From the NCBI GenBank assembly GCA_024690825.1, contig JAILOK010000094.1, forward strand, positions 1 through 64,000: a stretch of DNA of 64,000 bases, given 5' to 3'. The first letter of the stretch is position 1, and every line of letters begins with the position of its first letter. The position numbers were made by a program, and so were the translations under genes. Below, piece by piece: positions 42,496 through 51,858 of the stretch. Below the pieces are notes generated by a model, which made no database searches, had not been told where the DNA came from, and worked only from the letters and a program-made list of their open reading frames with translations. Source of the DNA: Lachnospiraceae bacterium (lineage in GTDB: Bacteria > Bacillota > Clostridia > Lachnospirales > Lachnospiraceae).

Positions 42496-45400
42496 ATGGA
42501 AAAGAAGCACAGGGATGAAGGACCCGATCCGGTATCCTTTTCAAATATCGCAACCACGCTTGCGAGGGATTATGACAGTATTTATGTGATCGATCCCGAA
42601 AACTACAACTATGTCAAATATTCGATATCAGGATCAGATAATGAACTTGTTGTCAGGTCATCGGGAGACGATTTCTTTTCCGATATACCCGAAAATGTCG
42701 AAAAACTGGTTTATAAGGATGATCAGGAATCCTTCCTGAATTCCCTGAGGAAACCTGTTTTTCTGAAGGCAATAAAGAAGGAAAAGTCTGTTATCGTGCA
42801 GTACAGACTTATGGTGAAGGGAGTTCCCAGACACTATGCCTTCAAGGCAATGGAGGGTTCAAACGGACTCATCCTCATCGGCGTTCTGAATATAGATGAA
42901 GCAATGATCCGCGAAAAGAAACGCCAGGCCGGGGAAAAGATCTATCTTGAGATAACCGAGTCTCTGGCTTCTTTATATGAAGTCATCTATCACATAGATA
43001 TCAATACCGGGCATTATACCGAATACAGCGCAAGCGCCGGTTTTTCAAAACTGGGACTGAAGAAGGACGGCAAGGATTTCTTCAAAGACATAAAAAAGAA
43101 TCTCTATCATGTCACCGATCAGGCATATGTTGAAACGGTACTGAACTTCCTCGACAGGGACAATCTGATAAAAAACCTGAATGTAAAGCCTTATATATCT
43201 CTTGACTACAGGCAGATCCTTGATGACAAAATGCAGGATGTAACGCTCGTGGCATTCCGTCAGAAGGGAAATCCCGAAAAGATTATCGTGGCCGTGATAA
43301 ATCTGAACGACCACAGGATGTCTGACAGACAGGAAGAGATCTATTCAAATGTGGCGCATGCCCTGGCCAGCAGATACGAGGTGATCTTTCAGATCAATAC
43401 CGATACAAATGAATATATACAGTATAATGCTGACGGGGATAATAAGATCCTTGAAAATGTCAGAACCGGCAGGGATTTCTTTGTCGATGCAAAATCCGAT
43501 ATCAAAAAAATAATAGCCCCGGATGACAGGGACATGCTGCTTGCCGAGATGGAAAAGAAGCCGCTTCTCGAAAATCTTGACAGGTATGGCGCGATCACCC
43601 TGACCTACAGACATCTGGAGGGGGATGACACCAGATATATGTCACTTTTTGCCGTCAGGCCCAAAAAAGATGACAGACATATCATTATCGGACTTATTGA
43701 TGTTGATGAACAGCTTAAAAAGCAAAGATCATTGACGACCCAAAGCGATTCCTTCGTTGATATGGCCATGACGCTGGCACAGAGATTCGAAGTGATCTAC
43801 CGGGTAAATATCGAAACCGACGAATATTCGGAGTATAGTCTGAACGAACGATATACCCAGCTTAAAAACGGAAAGAGGGGAGTCAGATTTTTTGATGAAA
43901 CAGGCGAGTACATGAAAAACGAGGTATATCCGGATGATTATCCCATGATATCAAGAGTAATGGGAAAGGATAATCTCATAAAAAGCCTGAAAAAAACCGG
44001 GAAGGAATGCTTTACCTACAGAGTAATGCTAGACGGCAGACCTCAGTATATGATGCTCTTTGTTGTGCAGCCCCGGAAGGACTCAAAGCATATAATAATA
44101 GCTGCCGCAAATGTTGATGCCGCAAGAAAAAGAGAACTTGACCTGACCGCATTCGCCGATGGCATGGATCCTGCCAATAAAGACCTGCTCACCAATGTCA
44201 GAAATAAAAGAGCCTATGTGTATCTTGAGTCCGAGCTTGATGAACTCATAGCATCCGATGAAAAACCGGAATTTGCGGTAGTTACCTGTGATGTGAACGA
44301 TCTGAAAAAAATAAATGATACAAAGGGGCACGAGACAGGTGATGAATATATCAGAAAAGCCTGTAATATGATCTGCTCGATCTTTGAGCACAGCCCCGTT
44401 TTCAGGATCGGCGGGGATGAGTTCGCTATCATCTTAAGGGATCAGGATTATGAAAAACGCGAAAGCCTGATATCAAACCTTTTGTATGAAAGAGAAAAAA
44501 GCCGCAAAAATTCCGAGGTGACCATAGCCTACGGAATATCCGATTATGATCCCGATAAGGATATGCGGGTCGCTGATGTATTTAAGAGAGCCGACTCTGC
44601 AAGAAAAGAAAATAAAAAACAGTTCAAAAAAGGAAAGAAGCTGGTAAATTCGGCAGAGCCCGTCCTCCTCTACCGCGACAGGCCCGAGAGGTTTTACAGT
44701 TTATTTGAAGACCTTGTCAGACAGATGACCACCCAGAGCGGATCGGATATGAGAAAAATAGAAAAGCTGCTTTCCGATATCGCCATAATGTTCCGTCTGT
44801 CAAAGGGTGTCACGACTATATATAAAAATGTGGACGAAGAGAGAAAAGGCACGGGTGAAACATTGTGTTCCTTTGACATGAAAGTGAAGGATGTTCCGGT
44901 ATGTACCGTCAGAACCGTTTCAAGCATAATGGCGATAGTCACGATGACCTTATATATGCCTGAAGATATAGAACCGCTTTCCGAAGAGGAGCTTGGCAAG
45001 GTTAAGCTTGTGATGTCTTCCGTAGTATCCTTTGTAAGCCGCAACAGGATGAGGAATATCGTAGACAGGATGGCATTTTATGATGATGACGGATACCGCA
45101 ATTACAGAGGGTATACCTATTACATGATGGAGATCAGCCCCGAGGACAGGGCGGTCGCTTATTATAATCTGAGGCAGTTCGGCATAATAAACAGCGAGTA
45201 TGGCAAGAAAAGTGCGGACCTGATAATGAAAAAGCATTATGAGGGCTTAAAGGAGCTGATAGGCGACAGGGGATCGGTATTCAGGCTCGGAGGCGATTCC
45301 TTCCTGGCTGTCTTCGGACAGGAACAGCTTGATCCCGTAACGGGATACCTGACTCATGCCGATATATATCTTGACAGATCCGGCGGCAGAACGATACCAC

Positions 45401-46347
45401 TTGCAACAAGAGCCGGCATATATATAATACCTTCCGGCAAAAAAATGGCCGAATCCGGCGAATATGTCGGAAAAGCCGCCATGGCCTATAAAACAGCCCA
45501 GGATCTCGGCGATGAAGCTGTATATTTCTATGATGAAAAGATGGGCAGCAAGGTGATGAAGGGTGATAAGATCCGCAAAGACTTCCCCGGAGCGATTGAA
45601 AGGGAGGAATTTAAGGTTTATTATCAGCCCAAGGTTGACATAAATTCCGGGGAAATGGTCGGCGCCGAGTCGCTGTGCAGATGGATCAAAAATGAAAAGC
45701 TTATCCCTCCCGGAGATTTTATTCCCGTTCTTGAACGGACGGATGATATCTGCCGGCTTGATTTTTACATGCTCGAGCATGTGTGCATGGATCTTCGAAG
45801 ATGGCTTGACGAGGGAAAGAAATGTCCCAGGATATCGGTGAACTTCTCAAGAAGACATATGGCCGATCCGAGGTTTGACGAAACCATTACAGGTATCGTT
45901 GACAAATATGATATACCCCGGCACCTGATAGAGATCGAGCTTACCGAGACCACGACCGATGTGGAATTTGCCGACTTAAAGCGTGTGGTTGCCGCATTGC
46001 AGAAGGTCGGCATGTACACAGCCGTCGACGATTTCGGCATCGGATACTCTTCGCTCACACTGATCAAGGATATTCCCTGGAACATCCTCAAGGTGGACAA
46101 GAGCTTCCTTCCCGAGGAGGGTTCGGACAAGGATGAAAATGAAGAGATCATGTACAGATATGTTGTGCATATGACAAAAGAACTCGGCATCGAATGTGTC
46201 ACCGAAGGTGTCGAGACTGTCGAGCAGGTGAGGATCCTGCGCGAGAACGGCTGCGACATAGCTCAGGGATATCTCTTCGACAGACCGTTGCCCGTTTCCG
46301 AATTTGAGACAAGGCTTGATGATCACAGTTATAAAATATATTTATAA
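42496..46347 (+). CDS. Four-sensor GGDEF-GGDEF-EAL c-di-GMP protein
   Basis: 1283 residues from the ATG at 42496 with a GGAGGG site. Four related sensor modules of about 133-139 residues start near residues 22, 157, 290 and 428; each begins with an LAxxYEVIY-type helix-strand and an acidic turn. GGDEF 1 (about 560-700) is complete (CDVNDLKKINDTKGHETGDEY, IGGDEFAII at ~638) without an obvious RxxD inhibitory site. GGDEF 2 is degenerate (LGGDSF near 931). EAL (about 1030-1275) reads ESL but keeps ELTET, DDFGIGYSSL, LKVDK and TEGVET, so hydrolysis is possible. No TM helix is evident. A sugar transferase gene follows after 27 bp. Confidence 0.9.
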   Translation: MEKKHRDEGPDPVSFSNIATTLARDYDSIYVIDPENYNYVKYSISGSDNELVVRSSGDDFFSDIPENVEKLVYKDDQESFLNSLRKPVFLKAIKKEKSVIVQYRLMVKGVPRHYAFKAMEGSNGLILIGVLNIDEAMIREKKRQAGEKIYLEITESLASLYEVIYHIDINTGHYTEYSASAGFSKLGLKKDGKDFFKDIKKNLYHVTDQAYVETVLNFLDRDNLIKNLNVKPYISLDYRQILDDKMQDVTLVAFRQKGNPEKIIVAVINLNDHRMSDRQEEIYSNVAHALASRYEVIFQINTDTNEYIQYNADGDNKILENVRTGRDFFVDAKSDIKKIIAPDDRDMLLAEMEKKPLLENLDRYGAITLTYRHLEGDDTRYMSLFAVRPKKDDRHIIIGLIDVDEQLKKQRSLTTQSDSFVDMAMTLAQRFEVIYRVNIETDEYSEYSLNERYTQLKNGKRGVRFFDETGEYMKNEVYPDDYPMISRVMGKDNLIKSLKKTGKECFTYRVMLDGRPQYMMLFVVQPRKDSKHIIIAAANVDAARKRELDLTAFADGMDPANKDLLTNVRNKRAYVYLESELDELIASDEKPEFAVVTCDVNDLKKINDTKGHETGDEYIRKACNMICSIFEHSPVFRIGGDEFAIILRDQDYEKRESLISNLLYEREKSRKNSEVTIAYGISDYDPDKDMRVADVFKRADSARKENKKQFKKGKKLVNSAEPVLLYRDRPERFYSLFEDLVRQMTTQSGSDMRKIEKLLSDIAIMFRLSKGVTTIYKNVDEERKGTGETLCSFDMKVKDVPVCTVRTVSSIMAIVTMTLYMPEDIEPLSEEELGKVKLVMSSVVSFVSRNRMRNIVDRMAFYDDDGYRNYRGYTYYMMEISPEDRAVAYYNLRQFGIINSEYGKKSADLIMKKHYEGLKELIGDRGSVFRLGGDSFLAVFGQEQLDPVTGYLTHADIYLDRSGGRTIPLATRAGIYIIPSGKKMAESGEYVGKAAMAYKTAQDLGDEAVYFYDEKMGSKVMKGDKIRKDFPGAIEREEFKVYYQPKVDINSGEMVGAESLCRWIKNEKLIPPGDFIPVLERTDDICRLDFYMLEHVCMDLRRWLDEGKKCPRISVNFSRRHMADPRFDETITGIVDKYDIPRHLIEIELTETTTDVEFADLKRVVAALQKVGMYTAVDDFGIGYSSLTLIKDIPWNILKVDKSFLPEEGSDKDENEEIMYRYVVHMTKELGIECVTEGVETVEQVRILRENGCDIAQGYLFDRPLPVSEFETRLDDHSYKIYL

Positions 46348-46374
46348 AACCGCGTTTTACAAAAGGAAAAGATA

Positions 46375-47790
46375 ATGTTACTCCGATCGAGACAGATAAG
46401 GATCAACCTGCTGCTGCTTGTTGATATGATAAGTGTTCTGCTTGCTTATTTTGCTGCAGGTATCATAAGATTTGATGAAAATAAAGGGTGGTTTTCAACC
46501 TATCTGTACATGACCACCCTTCTTATTTTTGAGGTCGTCTGCATAGTCGTTTTTTTCGCATCCAGGAAGAAGCAGGAAAACTTCCTTGCATCCGGAAAAT
46601 TCCAGAATGCCGTGATATGCCTGCAAAATACAGCCCTGCTTGCAGTCTTTGGCGTGTTCTACCTCTTTGCGACCCAGACAGCGGGACTCATATCCCGTTA
46701 CTTCGTCGGTTTCTTCTTTGTAGGTTATTTCATCATCTCCTATTGTCTGAGGATGCTTTACGGACTCTTTCTTTTGAAGGTTGCGGGAAGCGGCATAAAT
46801 GCCACAAATGTCATGCTTGTCGCATTAAAGAATGAGGCCGCGCAGATAATCCGCAGTATCAGGGACAGGAAAGGAAATCTGATCAATATATCCTGCATCA
46901 CCATAATCGATTATGACTGTGTAGGAAAAAGCATTGAGGGAATACCCGTCGTCGGGAATAAGGACGATTACCTTGATACCCACAGGGAAAATGTCTATGA
47001 TGAGGTTTTCATTCATATTCCGTATGATTTTGAATTCGAACTCAAAAAACTGATCCTGGGATTTGAGGAGATGGGCGTGACCGTCAACTTAAATATTGAG
47101 ATCTATAATCTGGACGCCCAGGAAAAGACCATCAGGAGCTTCGGTCATTACAGCGTTATCTCCTACATGCCGGTCAGATTCTCGGCTTTTGATCTTTTCA
47201 TAAAAAGAGCCATGGACATTTTGGGAAGCCTCGTGGGACTGGTGATATGCTTCATCTGTTTTCTGATCTTCGGACCCGTGATAAAGCTGACTTCGCCCGG
47301 GCCCATATTCTTTGCACAGACACGTGTCGGCATAAACGGCAGAAGGTTCAAGATCTACAAGTTCCGCTCAATGTATCAGGATGCCGAAAAAAGGAAGGCT
47401 GAACTGATGGGTGATAACGAAATGAGCGGTCTGATGTTCAAGATGAAGGATGATCCGAGGATCACGCCCGTAGGACGGTTTTTAAGAAAGAGCTCCATAG
47501 ACGAGCTTCCGCAGTTCTGGAATGTGCTTAAGGGTGACATGAGCCTCGTCGGCACCAGACCGCCGACGGTGGATGAATATGAACAGTATGAATCCTATCA
47601 CATGAGAAGACTGTCGATCAGGCCCGGGATCACCGGACTCTGGCAAGTGTCCGGCAGAAGCGATATCACGGATTTTGAAGAGGTGGTAAAGCTTGACCTC
47701 AGGTACATAGACAGATGGTCCCTCCTGCTTGATATCAGGCTGATCTTTGCAACAGTGGGTATAGTGCTGTTCGGAAGGGGCGCGAGATAA
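46375..47790 (+). CDS. Polyprenyl-phosphate sugar-1-phosphate transferase (WcaJ/WbaP type)
   Basis: 471 residues. Four N-terminal TM helices and a Rossmann-like CoA-binding domain (about 140-260) precede the bacterial sugar transferase domain (RAMDILGSLVGL, TSPGPIFFAQTRVGINGRRFKIYKFRSM, DELPQFWNVLKGDMSLVGTRPP, RPGITGLWQVSGRS). The enzyme starts a lipid-linked exopolysaccharide or glycan. It stands alone without a polysaccharide cluster, but is downstream of the c-di-GMP gene and before a strong terminator. Confidence 0.92.
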   Translation: MLLRSRQIRINLLLLVDMISVLLAYFAAGIIRFDENKGWFSTYLYMTTLLIFEVVCIVVFFASRKKQENFLASGKFQNAVICLQNTALLAVFGVFYLFATQTAGLISRYFVGFFFVGYFIISYCLRMLYGLFLLKVAGSGINATNVMLVALKNEAAQIIRSIRDRKGNLINISCITIIDYDCVGKSIEGIPVVGNKDDYLDTHRENVYDEVFIHIPYDFEFELKKLILGFEEMGVTVNLNIEIYNLDAQEKTIRSFGHYSVISYMPVRFSAFDLFIKRAMDILGSLVGLVICFICFLIFGPVIKLTSPGPIFFAQTRVGINGRRFKIYKFRSMYQDAEKRKAELMGDNEMSGLMFKMKDDPRITPVGRFLRKSSIDELPQFWNVLKGDMSLVGTRPPTVDEYEQYESYHMRRLSIRPGITGLWQVSGRSDITDFEEVVKLDLRYIDRWSLLLDIRLIFATVGIVLFGRGAR

Positions 47791-47835
47791 CTCTGCAGGC
47801 TCGATCAGTGCTTTGCACATCCGGCTCTGAATAGT

Positions 47836-47870
47836 AAAAAAAAGAAACGGCGCAACCGCCGTTTCTTTTT
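47836..47870. terminator. Bidirectional intrinsic terminator
   Basis: GAAACGGCG-caac-CGCCGTTTC (47844-47865) is flanked by an A-run upstream and TTTTT downstream, so it can stop transcription from both sides. It ends the sugar transferase transcript. The remaining 150 bp up to 48019 are AT-rich and show only a short palindrome near 47970; no gene is seen. Confidence 0.9.
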
Positions 47871-48019
47871 AGGAGAGTATATTGGGGAGAATATCTAATC
47901 AAAAACCTGTAAGCTGATAGCTTCCCTGTTCGTTGATCGTAATCTGATTATAAAATTCAAATATGTTCAAATCGTGAACATGTCCTAAAAATCGTCTAAA
48001 ATTTATAAACAAATCAGAA

Positions 48020-48088
48020 AAAAGATGACAGAGGGACGGTTCTGGTGTCATCTTTTGTGACACCAGAACCGTCCCTCTGTCATCTTTT
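48020..48088. repeat. Perfect 31-bp inverted repeat of the REP-like family
   Basis: Arms at 48020-48050 and 48058-48088 are exact complements around a 7-bp spacer. Each arm holds the AGAACCGTCCC-type core and its own TGACA/TGTCA stem. The right arm ends at the stop codon of the ABC permease gene. This is the same repeat family as at 41855-41914. Confidence 0.8.
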
Positions 48089-49044
48089 CATCGTCGGTCG
48101 TGGTCTATGAATTCCAGAAATACTACGGTGACGACGGCAAACACAACGATAAACAGGATAAGATGAGCCCAGCAGTCTGCGAGATTTTGGATAGTGGCGG
48201 CAAAATCATCACGCCGGTTTGCTTCACCGAGCTTTTCAAGGATCGAATCCCTCATGCCCTGTTTTTCCGCCTCTACAAGGGCATCCTGAAGGCTGATCCC
48301 GCCGTATTGAATGGCGGATCCGCTGTGTACGAGCTTATTCCATACGACCGTGGCGGGAAGATCATTGTAATCCGCCAGAACGCACAGTCCCTGCACGCCC
48401 CATCTTGAGATCATAAGATCCGATACATCACCCAGCATATGGGGGAGTTCAAAAAATCCCGCAAATACAAGCTGTACAATAAGCAGAAACGGCATCACGG
48501 TCATGGCTGTCATGGGTGTATGCACGATGGCAGAGACCATCAGCGCCAGAATGTCTGCAGCATAAGTGATGAGAAACAGTGTAATAAAATACTCCGTCAG
48601 AAAAGATGATGTGATCACACCTGCCGAAGGATATTTCACCCCCATCTGTCCGCAGACAAATATGGTGATAAATGCCTGGGCGGCGCATAACATCATCTGG
48701 TATATGAGCTGTGCGGTGATATATGAGGTTATATGCATGCCTGCGCGGTGTTCGCGCTTTATTATCGGTCTTTCGCGGCATATGGACTGTATGGAATTAA
48801 AGAATCCGTTCCAGATGCACACGCAGGTGATCGCAAAGGATGCCTGAAAGGTCCCCTCCATGCTCACAAACAGTCCGCTTCCTATCGCCATTGAGACCAT
48901 GGCCGCTATTATCGCCGACATTGGAATAACCTTCCAGTCACTCTGCAGTATGAACAGTCTGAAGAACTTTCCGAGATAAATGAATACCTGTCCGAACCGT
49001 CCCCTGTACTTTAATTTCTTTACCTTAGCATCATCCATGATCAC
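48088..49044 (-). CDS. ABC-2 type transporter permease
   Basis: 318 residues with about six hydrophobic segments (AAMVSMAIGSGLFVSM, LTEYFITLFLITYAADILALMVSAIV, MTAMTVMPFLLIVQLVFAGFFELP and a C-terminal one), the pattern of ABC2 membrane domains of the ABCG group. The start overlaps the stop of the ATPase gene by 4 bp. It contributes the channel to the system; the substrate is unknown. Confidence 0.83.
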   Translation of the reverse strand: MIMDDAKVKKLKYRGRFGQVFIYLGKFFRLFILQSDWKVIPMSAIIAAMVSMAIGSGLFVSMEGTFQASFAITCVCIWNGFFNSIQSICRERPIIKREHRAGMHITSYITAQLIYQMMLCAAQAFITIFVCGQMGVKYPSAGVITSSFLTEYFITLFLITYAADILALMVSAIVHTPMTAMTVMPFLLIVQLVFAGFFELPHMLGDVSDLMISRWGVQGLCVLADYNDLPATVVWNKLVHSGSAIQYGGISLQDALVEAEKQGMRDSILEKLGEANRRDDFAATIQNLADCWAHLILFIVVFAVVTVVFLEFIDHDRR

Positions 49045-50387
49045 ACCGCCTTTTTATTGAGAAGCCCGCTGTACTTTTCCACGAATTCATCAGCTCTTCC
49101 TTCACCGCCCTCATCCTTCTGATTTACGGAAAGCAGTATATCTTCCATGGATTCCTTGCCGAAAAATGAATATGCATCCTTTATGGGGCCGTAAAAACCG
49201 AGTCTTCCGGTTCTTGCCGCATCCTTGGCAAGAACTATGACATCATCAAACAGATCCGACACCCTGTCGGGCGTATGCGTGATCACGATGACTATCTTGC
49301 CCTCATCCGCTATACTCCGAAGACTCTTAAAAAGGTTCCTGGCAACTATGCCGTCAAGACCCGAATCCGGTTCATCCAGGATAAAGAGCGTGGGATCGGA
49401 TATCAGTTCCGTTGCTATCGAAAGACGCTTCCTCTGGCCTCCCGAGAGCTTCCCCACCTGGGAATTTTTGACGGAATTCAACCCGAATTTTTCAAGCACA
49501 TCATCGATCCTCTTTTTCCTGTCCGCTCTTTTCATATTTTTCGGAAGTCTTATGGCCGCGGCATTGGTGACGGTCCTGTAGACCGTATCGCTAAGTCTCA
49601 TGAGGTCCTGCTGGGGCACAAAGCCCAGATCGTACTTCATGCTCTCGTAGTTATTATAGAGATCGCGTCCGTTTAAGATTATCTCCGCGTTCGCTTTCTC
49701 ATAGCCGGTGACCGCATTCAAGAAGGTGGTCTTGCCGGCACCCGATCCACCGAGAAGAAGCACCATGTGCCCTGTAGGGATGGACATATGGATATCCTTT
49801 AAGAGCACCTTTTTCTTCATAGCGTCCGTCACAGTCCTGTCCGTAAGGTTTATGGTCAGTCCGTGTTGTATCGCCTCCACGGCAGCTCCGCTTATTGCCG
49901 CCGCTTTTTCATAATCCATATCCGGTATCCTGTGGTTCGGTCTGAACTTAGGACTCAGTCCCCAGATAAGAGCGGTAACAGAGGGGAAAAGCAGCCACAT
50001 GAAAACCCATCCTCTTTTTCTTTCAAACACCCTGCAAAGTCCGAGGAATATACATATGCCGAAGAGTATCACCGCAAACACCAGCGCAGCGTACACCAGC
50101 GTCCAGAATTTACGCATGACTGACCCTTCCGCAAAAAGATTTGAAAGCGTCAGGGCAAGATATCTGCATACAACCAGAAGACAGAAGGTCCTGCCATCCT
50201 CTTCCCTTTCGGCGATGATCGCAGTATGGTACTCACAGACTCCCGGGATGAATGCATACCAGCCCCTTACTTTATCCTTCCTGAAAAGAAAAAAGAGCCC
50301 CAGGGCCTCTATAAAGGAGGCTCCTGCCGTAAAAAACCCCGAAAAGACCACCAGACCTTTCATGGATATATTTGCGAGATCTCCCAT
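49041..50387 (-). CDS. ABCG-like ATPase with N-terminal membrane segment
   Basis: 448 residues. About four hydrophobic helices occupy residues 10-155. The ATPase domain follows with Walker A GGSGAGKTT, signature LSGGQRKRLSIATELI and Walker B LFILDEPDSGLDG, the set seen in the ABCG/White subfamily. It pairs with the permease gene it overlaps. GGAGG precedes the start. Confidence 0.87.
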   Translation of the reverse strand: MGDLANISMKGLVVFSGFFTAGASFIEALGLFFLFRKDKVRGWYAFIPGVCEYHTAIIAEREEDGRTFCLLVVCRYLALTLSNLFAEGSVMRKFWTLVYAALVFAVILFGICIFLGLCRVFERKRGWVFMWLLFPSVTALIWGLSPKFRPNHRIPDMDYEKAAAISGAAVEAIQHGLTINLTDRTVTDAMKKKVLLKDIHMSIPTGHMVLLLGGSGAGKTTFLNAVTGYEKANAEIILNGRDLYNNYESMKYDLGFVPQQDLMRLSDTVYRTVTNAAAIRLPKNMKRADRKKRIDDVLEKFGLNSVKNSQVGKLSGGQRKRLSIATELISDPTLFILDEPDSGLDGIVARNLFKSLRSIADEGKIVIVITHTPDRVSDLFDDVIVLAKDAARTGRLGFYGPIKDAYSFFGKESMEDILLSVNQKDEGGEGRADEFVEKYSGLLNKKAV

Positions 50388-50441
50388 TTTTCCACCTCCG
50401 TAAAATCTGCAAGCCGTTTTATCCGGCCCGGTTAAATCACC

Positions 50442-51836
50442 TTACCGCTTATCGGAAAGCCACCCTCCGTACCCGACAGGTATGGCTGTATACTGCAGCA
50501 GATATCCTTCCTCCTGCTTTTCAAGCACCTTGCAGTAAAGATCTCCCCCGGCTTCGATCTGAATATTGTCAAATATCTCAAGCTTCGTGTCAGTAGAAAA
50601 CAGAGCCCTGTCATCCGTGATGGCTGTTATTCCGCCAAAGCATGTTCCCTCAAGCTTGTGTTTTCCGTCAAGCCTGAAAAAGCATACCGGTGCGGGTTTC
50701 TTTAAGGGAACCGGCTTTTTGCTGACTGCCATTGCATATATATCATACGGTTTTCCTATACCGGTTACCTGTGATAATAAAAGCTCTTTCTGCGCACCCT
50801 TCGGATATACAGTGAGTTCTTTTGCTATCTCAAGCTCCGCTTCGACCGCATCCCTCGTAGCCGGCGGGATCAGTATCTGACCGCCTATAGTATAACTCTC
50901 TATACGGCCGCACAGATTAACCACAGCTCCGGCAACACCGTATTTTGTCCTTTTCTCCGAACCGATGTTTCCGACTATGACCTCTCCGGTATTGATACCG
51001 ATACCCATTTCAAGAGGAGGATATCCCCTGTCCATATTCCATTTGTTAACATCCTCCATTCTGGACTGCATTCTCAATGCAGCCGCGACAGCTCTTGCGG
51101 CATGGTCTTCGTAAAAAACAGGAGCTCCGTATATGGCAAGAATACCGTCTCCAATAAACTCGATTATCGTTCCGCCCTGTTCCTGGATGGCAGCTGTCAT
51201 CTCCTCCAGATAATGGTTCAAAAGAGCGATGAGATCGGCCGGATCCATCCGCTCGGAAAGAGCGGTAAACCCCATGAGATCGCTCATCATCACGGTCAGC
51301 GTTCTCTTTTCCCCGCCAAGCTTCAGCCCGTCCGGAGTCTCCAGAAGAGTCTTTACTATCTCGTCGGAAAGGAACCTGCCAAAGGTTTCGGAAAGCAGCT
51401 TGTTGCGAAGCTCCAGCTGGTCGTTCAGCGCCTTTATCTTTTTCATGGACTTGACTGCATCACGCAGTTCCATCATCTCACTGACATCCGAAAAAACGGC
51501 GATAATGCCCTTCTGCTCCTCTCCGTCAATGTAAAACGAAGTCATCATGCGCAGAGTCAGGATCTTATCGCCTTTTTTATAATTCAGTATGGAGTCATGC
51601 TGCCTTTCCCTGTCATAGATGCTGTCGATCACCGCCTGACTGAACTCATCGTTTTCCGGATCGTTAAAAAAAAGCGCGGCAAAACTCTTTCCCGACAGTT
51701 CCTCCTCCGGTATCCCGAGTATCTTTGACGCGGTAGCATTTGTATATAATATAAACCCGTTAAATCCTATAAGCATTATCCCTTCGGAAATGTCCGAAAG
51801 TATGTGCTTCTGTATAACCTCTATAGACTCATCCAT
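50442..51836 (-). CDS. PAS-class III nucleotidyl cyclase with guanylate-type specificity residues
   Basis: 464 residues. A PAS domain (about 10-120) is joined by a coiled coil (125-165) to a class III cyclase domain (178-345). Metal-binding Asp186 and Asp230, Asn307 and Arg311 are present, so catalysis is expected. At the purine-contacting positions it has Glu226 (in EFIGDG) where adenylate cyclases have Lys, and Gly300 (in KYGVAG) where they have Asp or Thr. Glu is the guanylate cyclase choice. A beta-rich C-terminal domain (about 385-464) is unassigned. Product is cGMP or cAMP; cGMP is favoured. Confidence 0.85.
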   Translation of the reverse strand: MDESIEVIQKHILSDISEGIMLIGFNGFILYTNATASKILGIPEEELSGKSFAALFFNDPENDEFSQAVIDSIYDRERQHDSILNYKKGDKILTLRMMTSFYIDGEEQKGIIAVFSDVSEMMELRDAVKSMKKIKALNDQLELRNKLLSETFGRFLSDEIVKTLLETPDGLKLGGEKRTLTVMMSDLMGFTALSERMDPADLIALLNHYLEEMTAAIQEQGGTIIEFIGDGILAIYGAPVFYEDHAARAVAAALRMQSRMEDVNKWNMDRGYPPLEMGIGINTGEVIVGNIGSEKRTKYGVAGAVVNLCGRIESYTIGGQILIPPATRDAVEAELEIAKELTVYPKGAQKELLLSQVTGIGKPYDIYAMAVSKKPVPLKKPAPVCFFRLDGKHKLEGTCFGGITAITDDRALFSTDTKLEIFDNIQIEAGGDLYCKVLEKQEEGYLLQYTAIPVGYGGWLSDKR

Positions 51837-51858
51837 CTGTCATCGCCTTCCGTTATCT

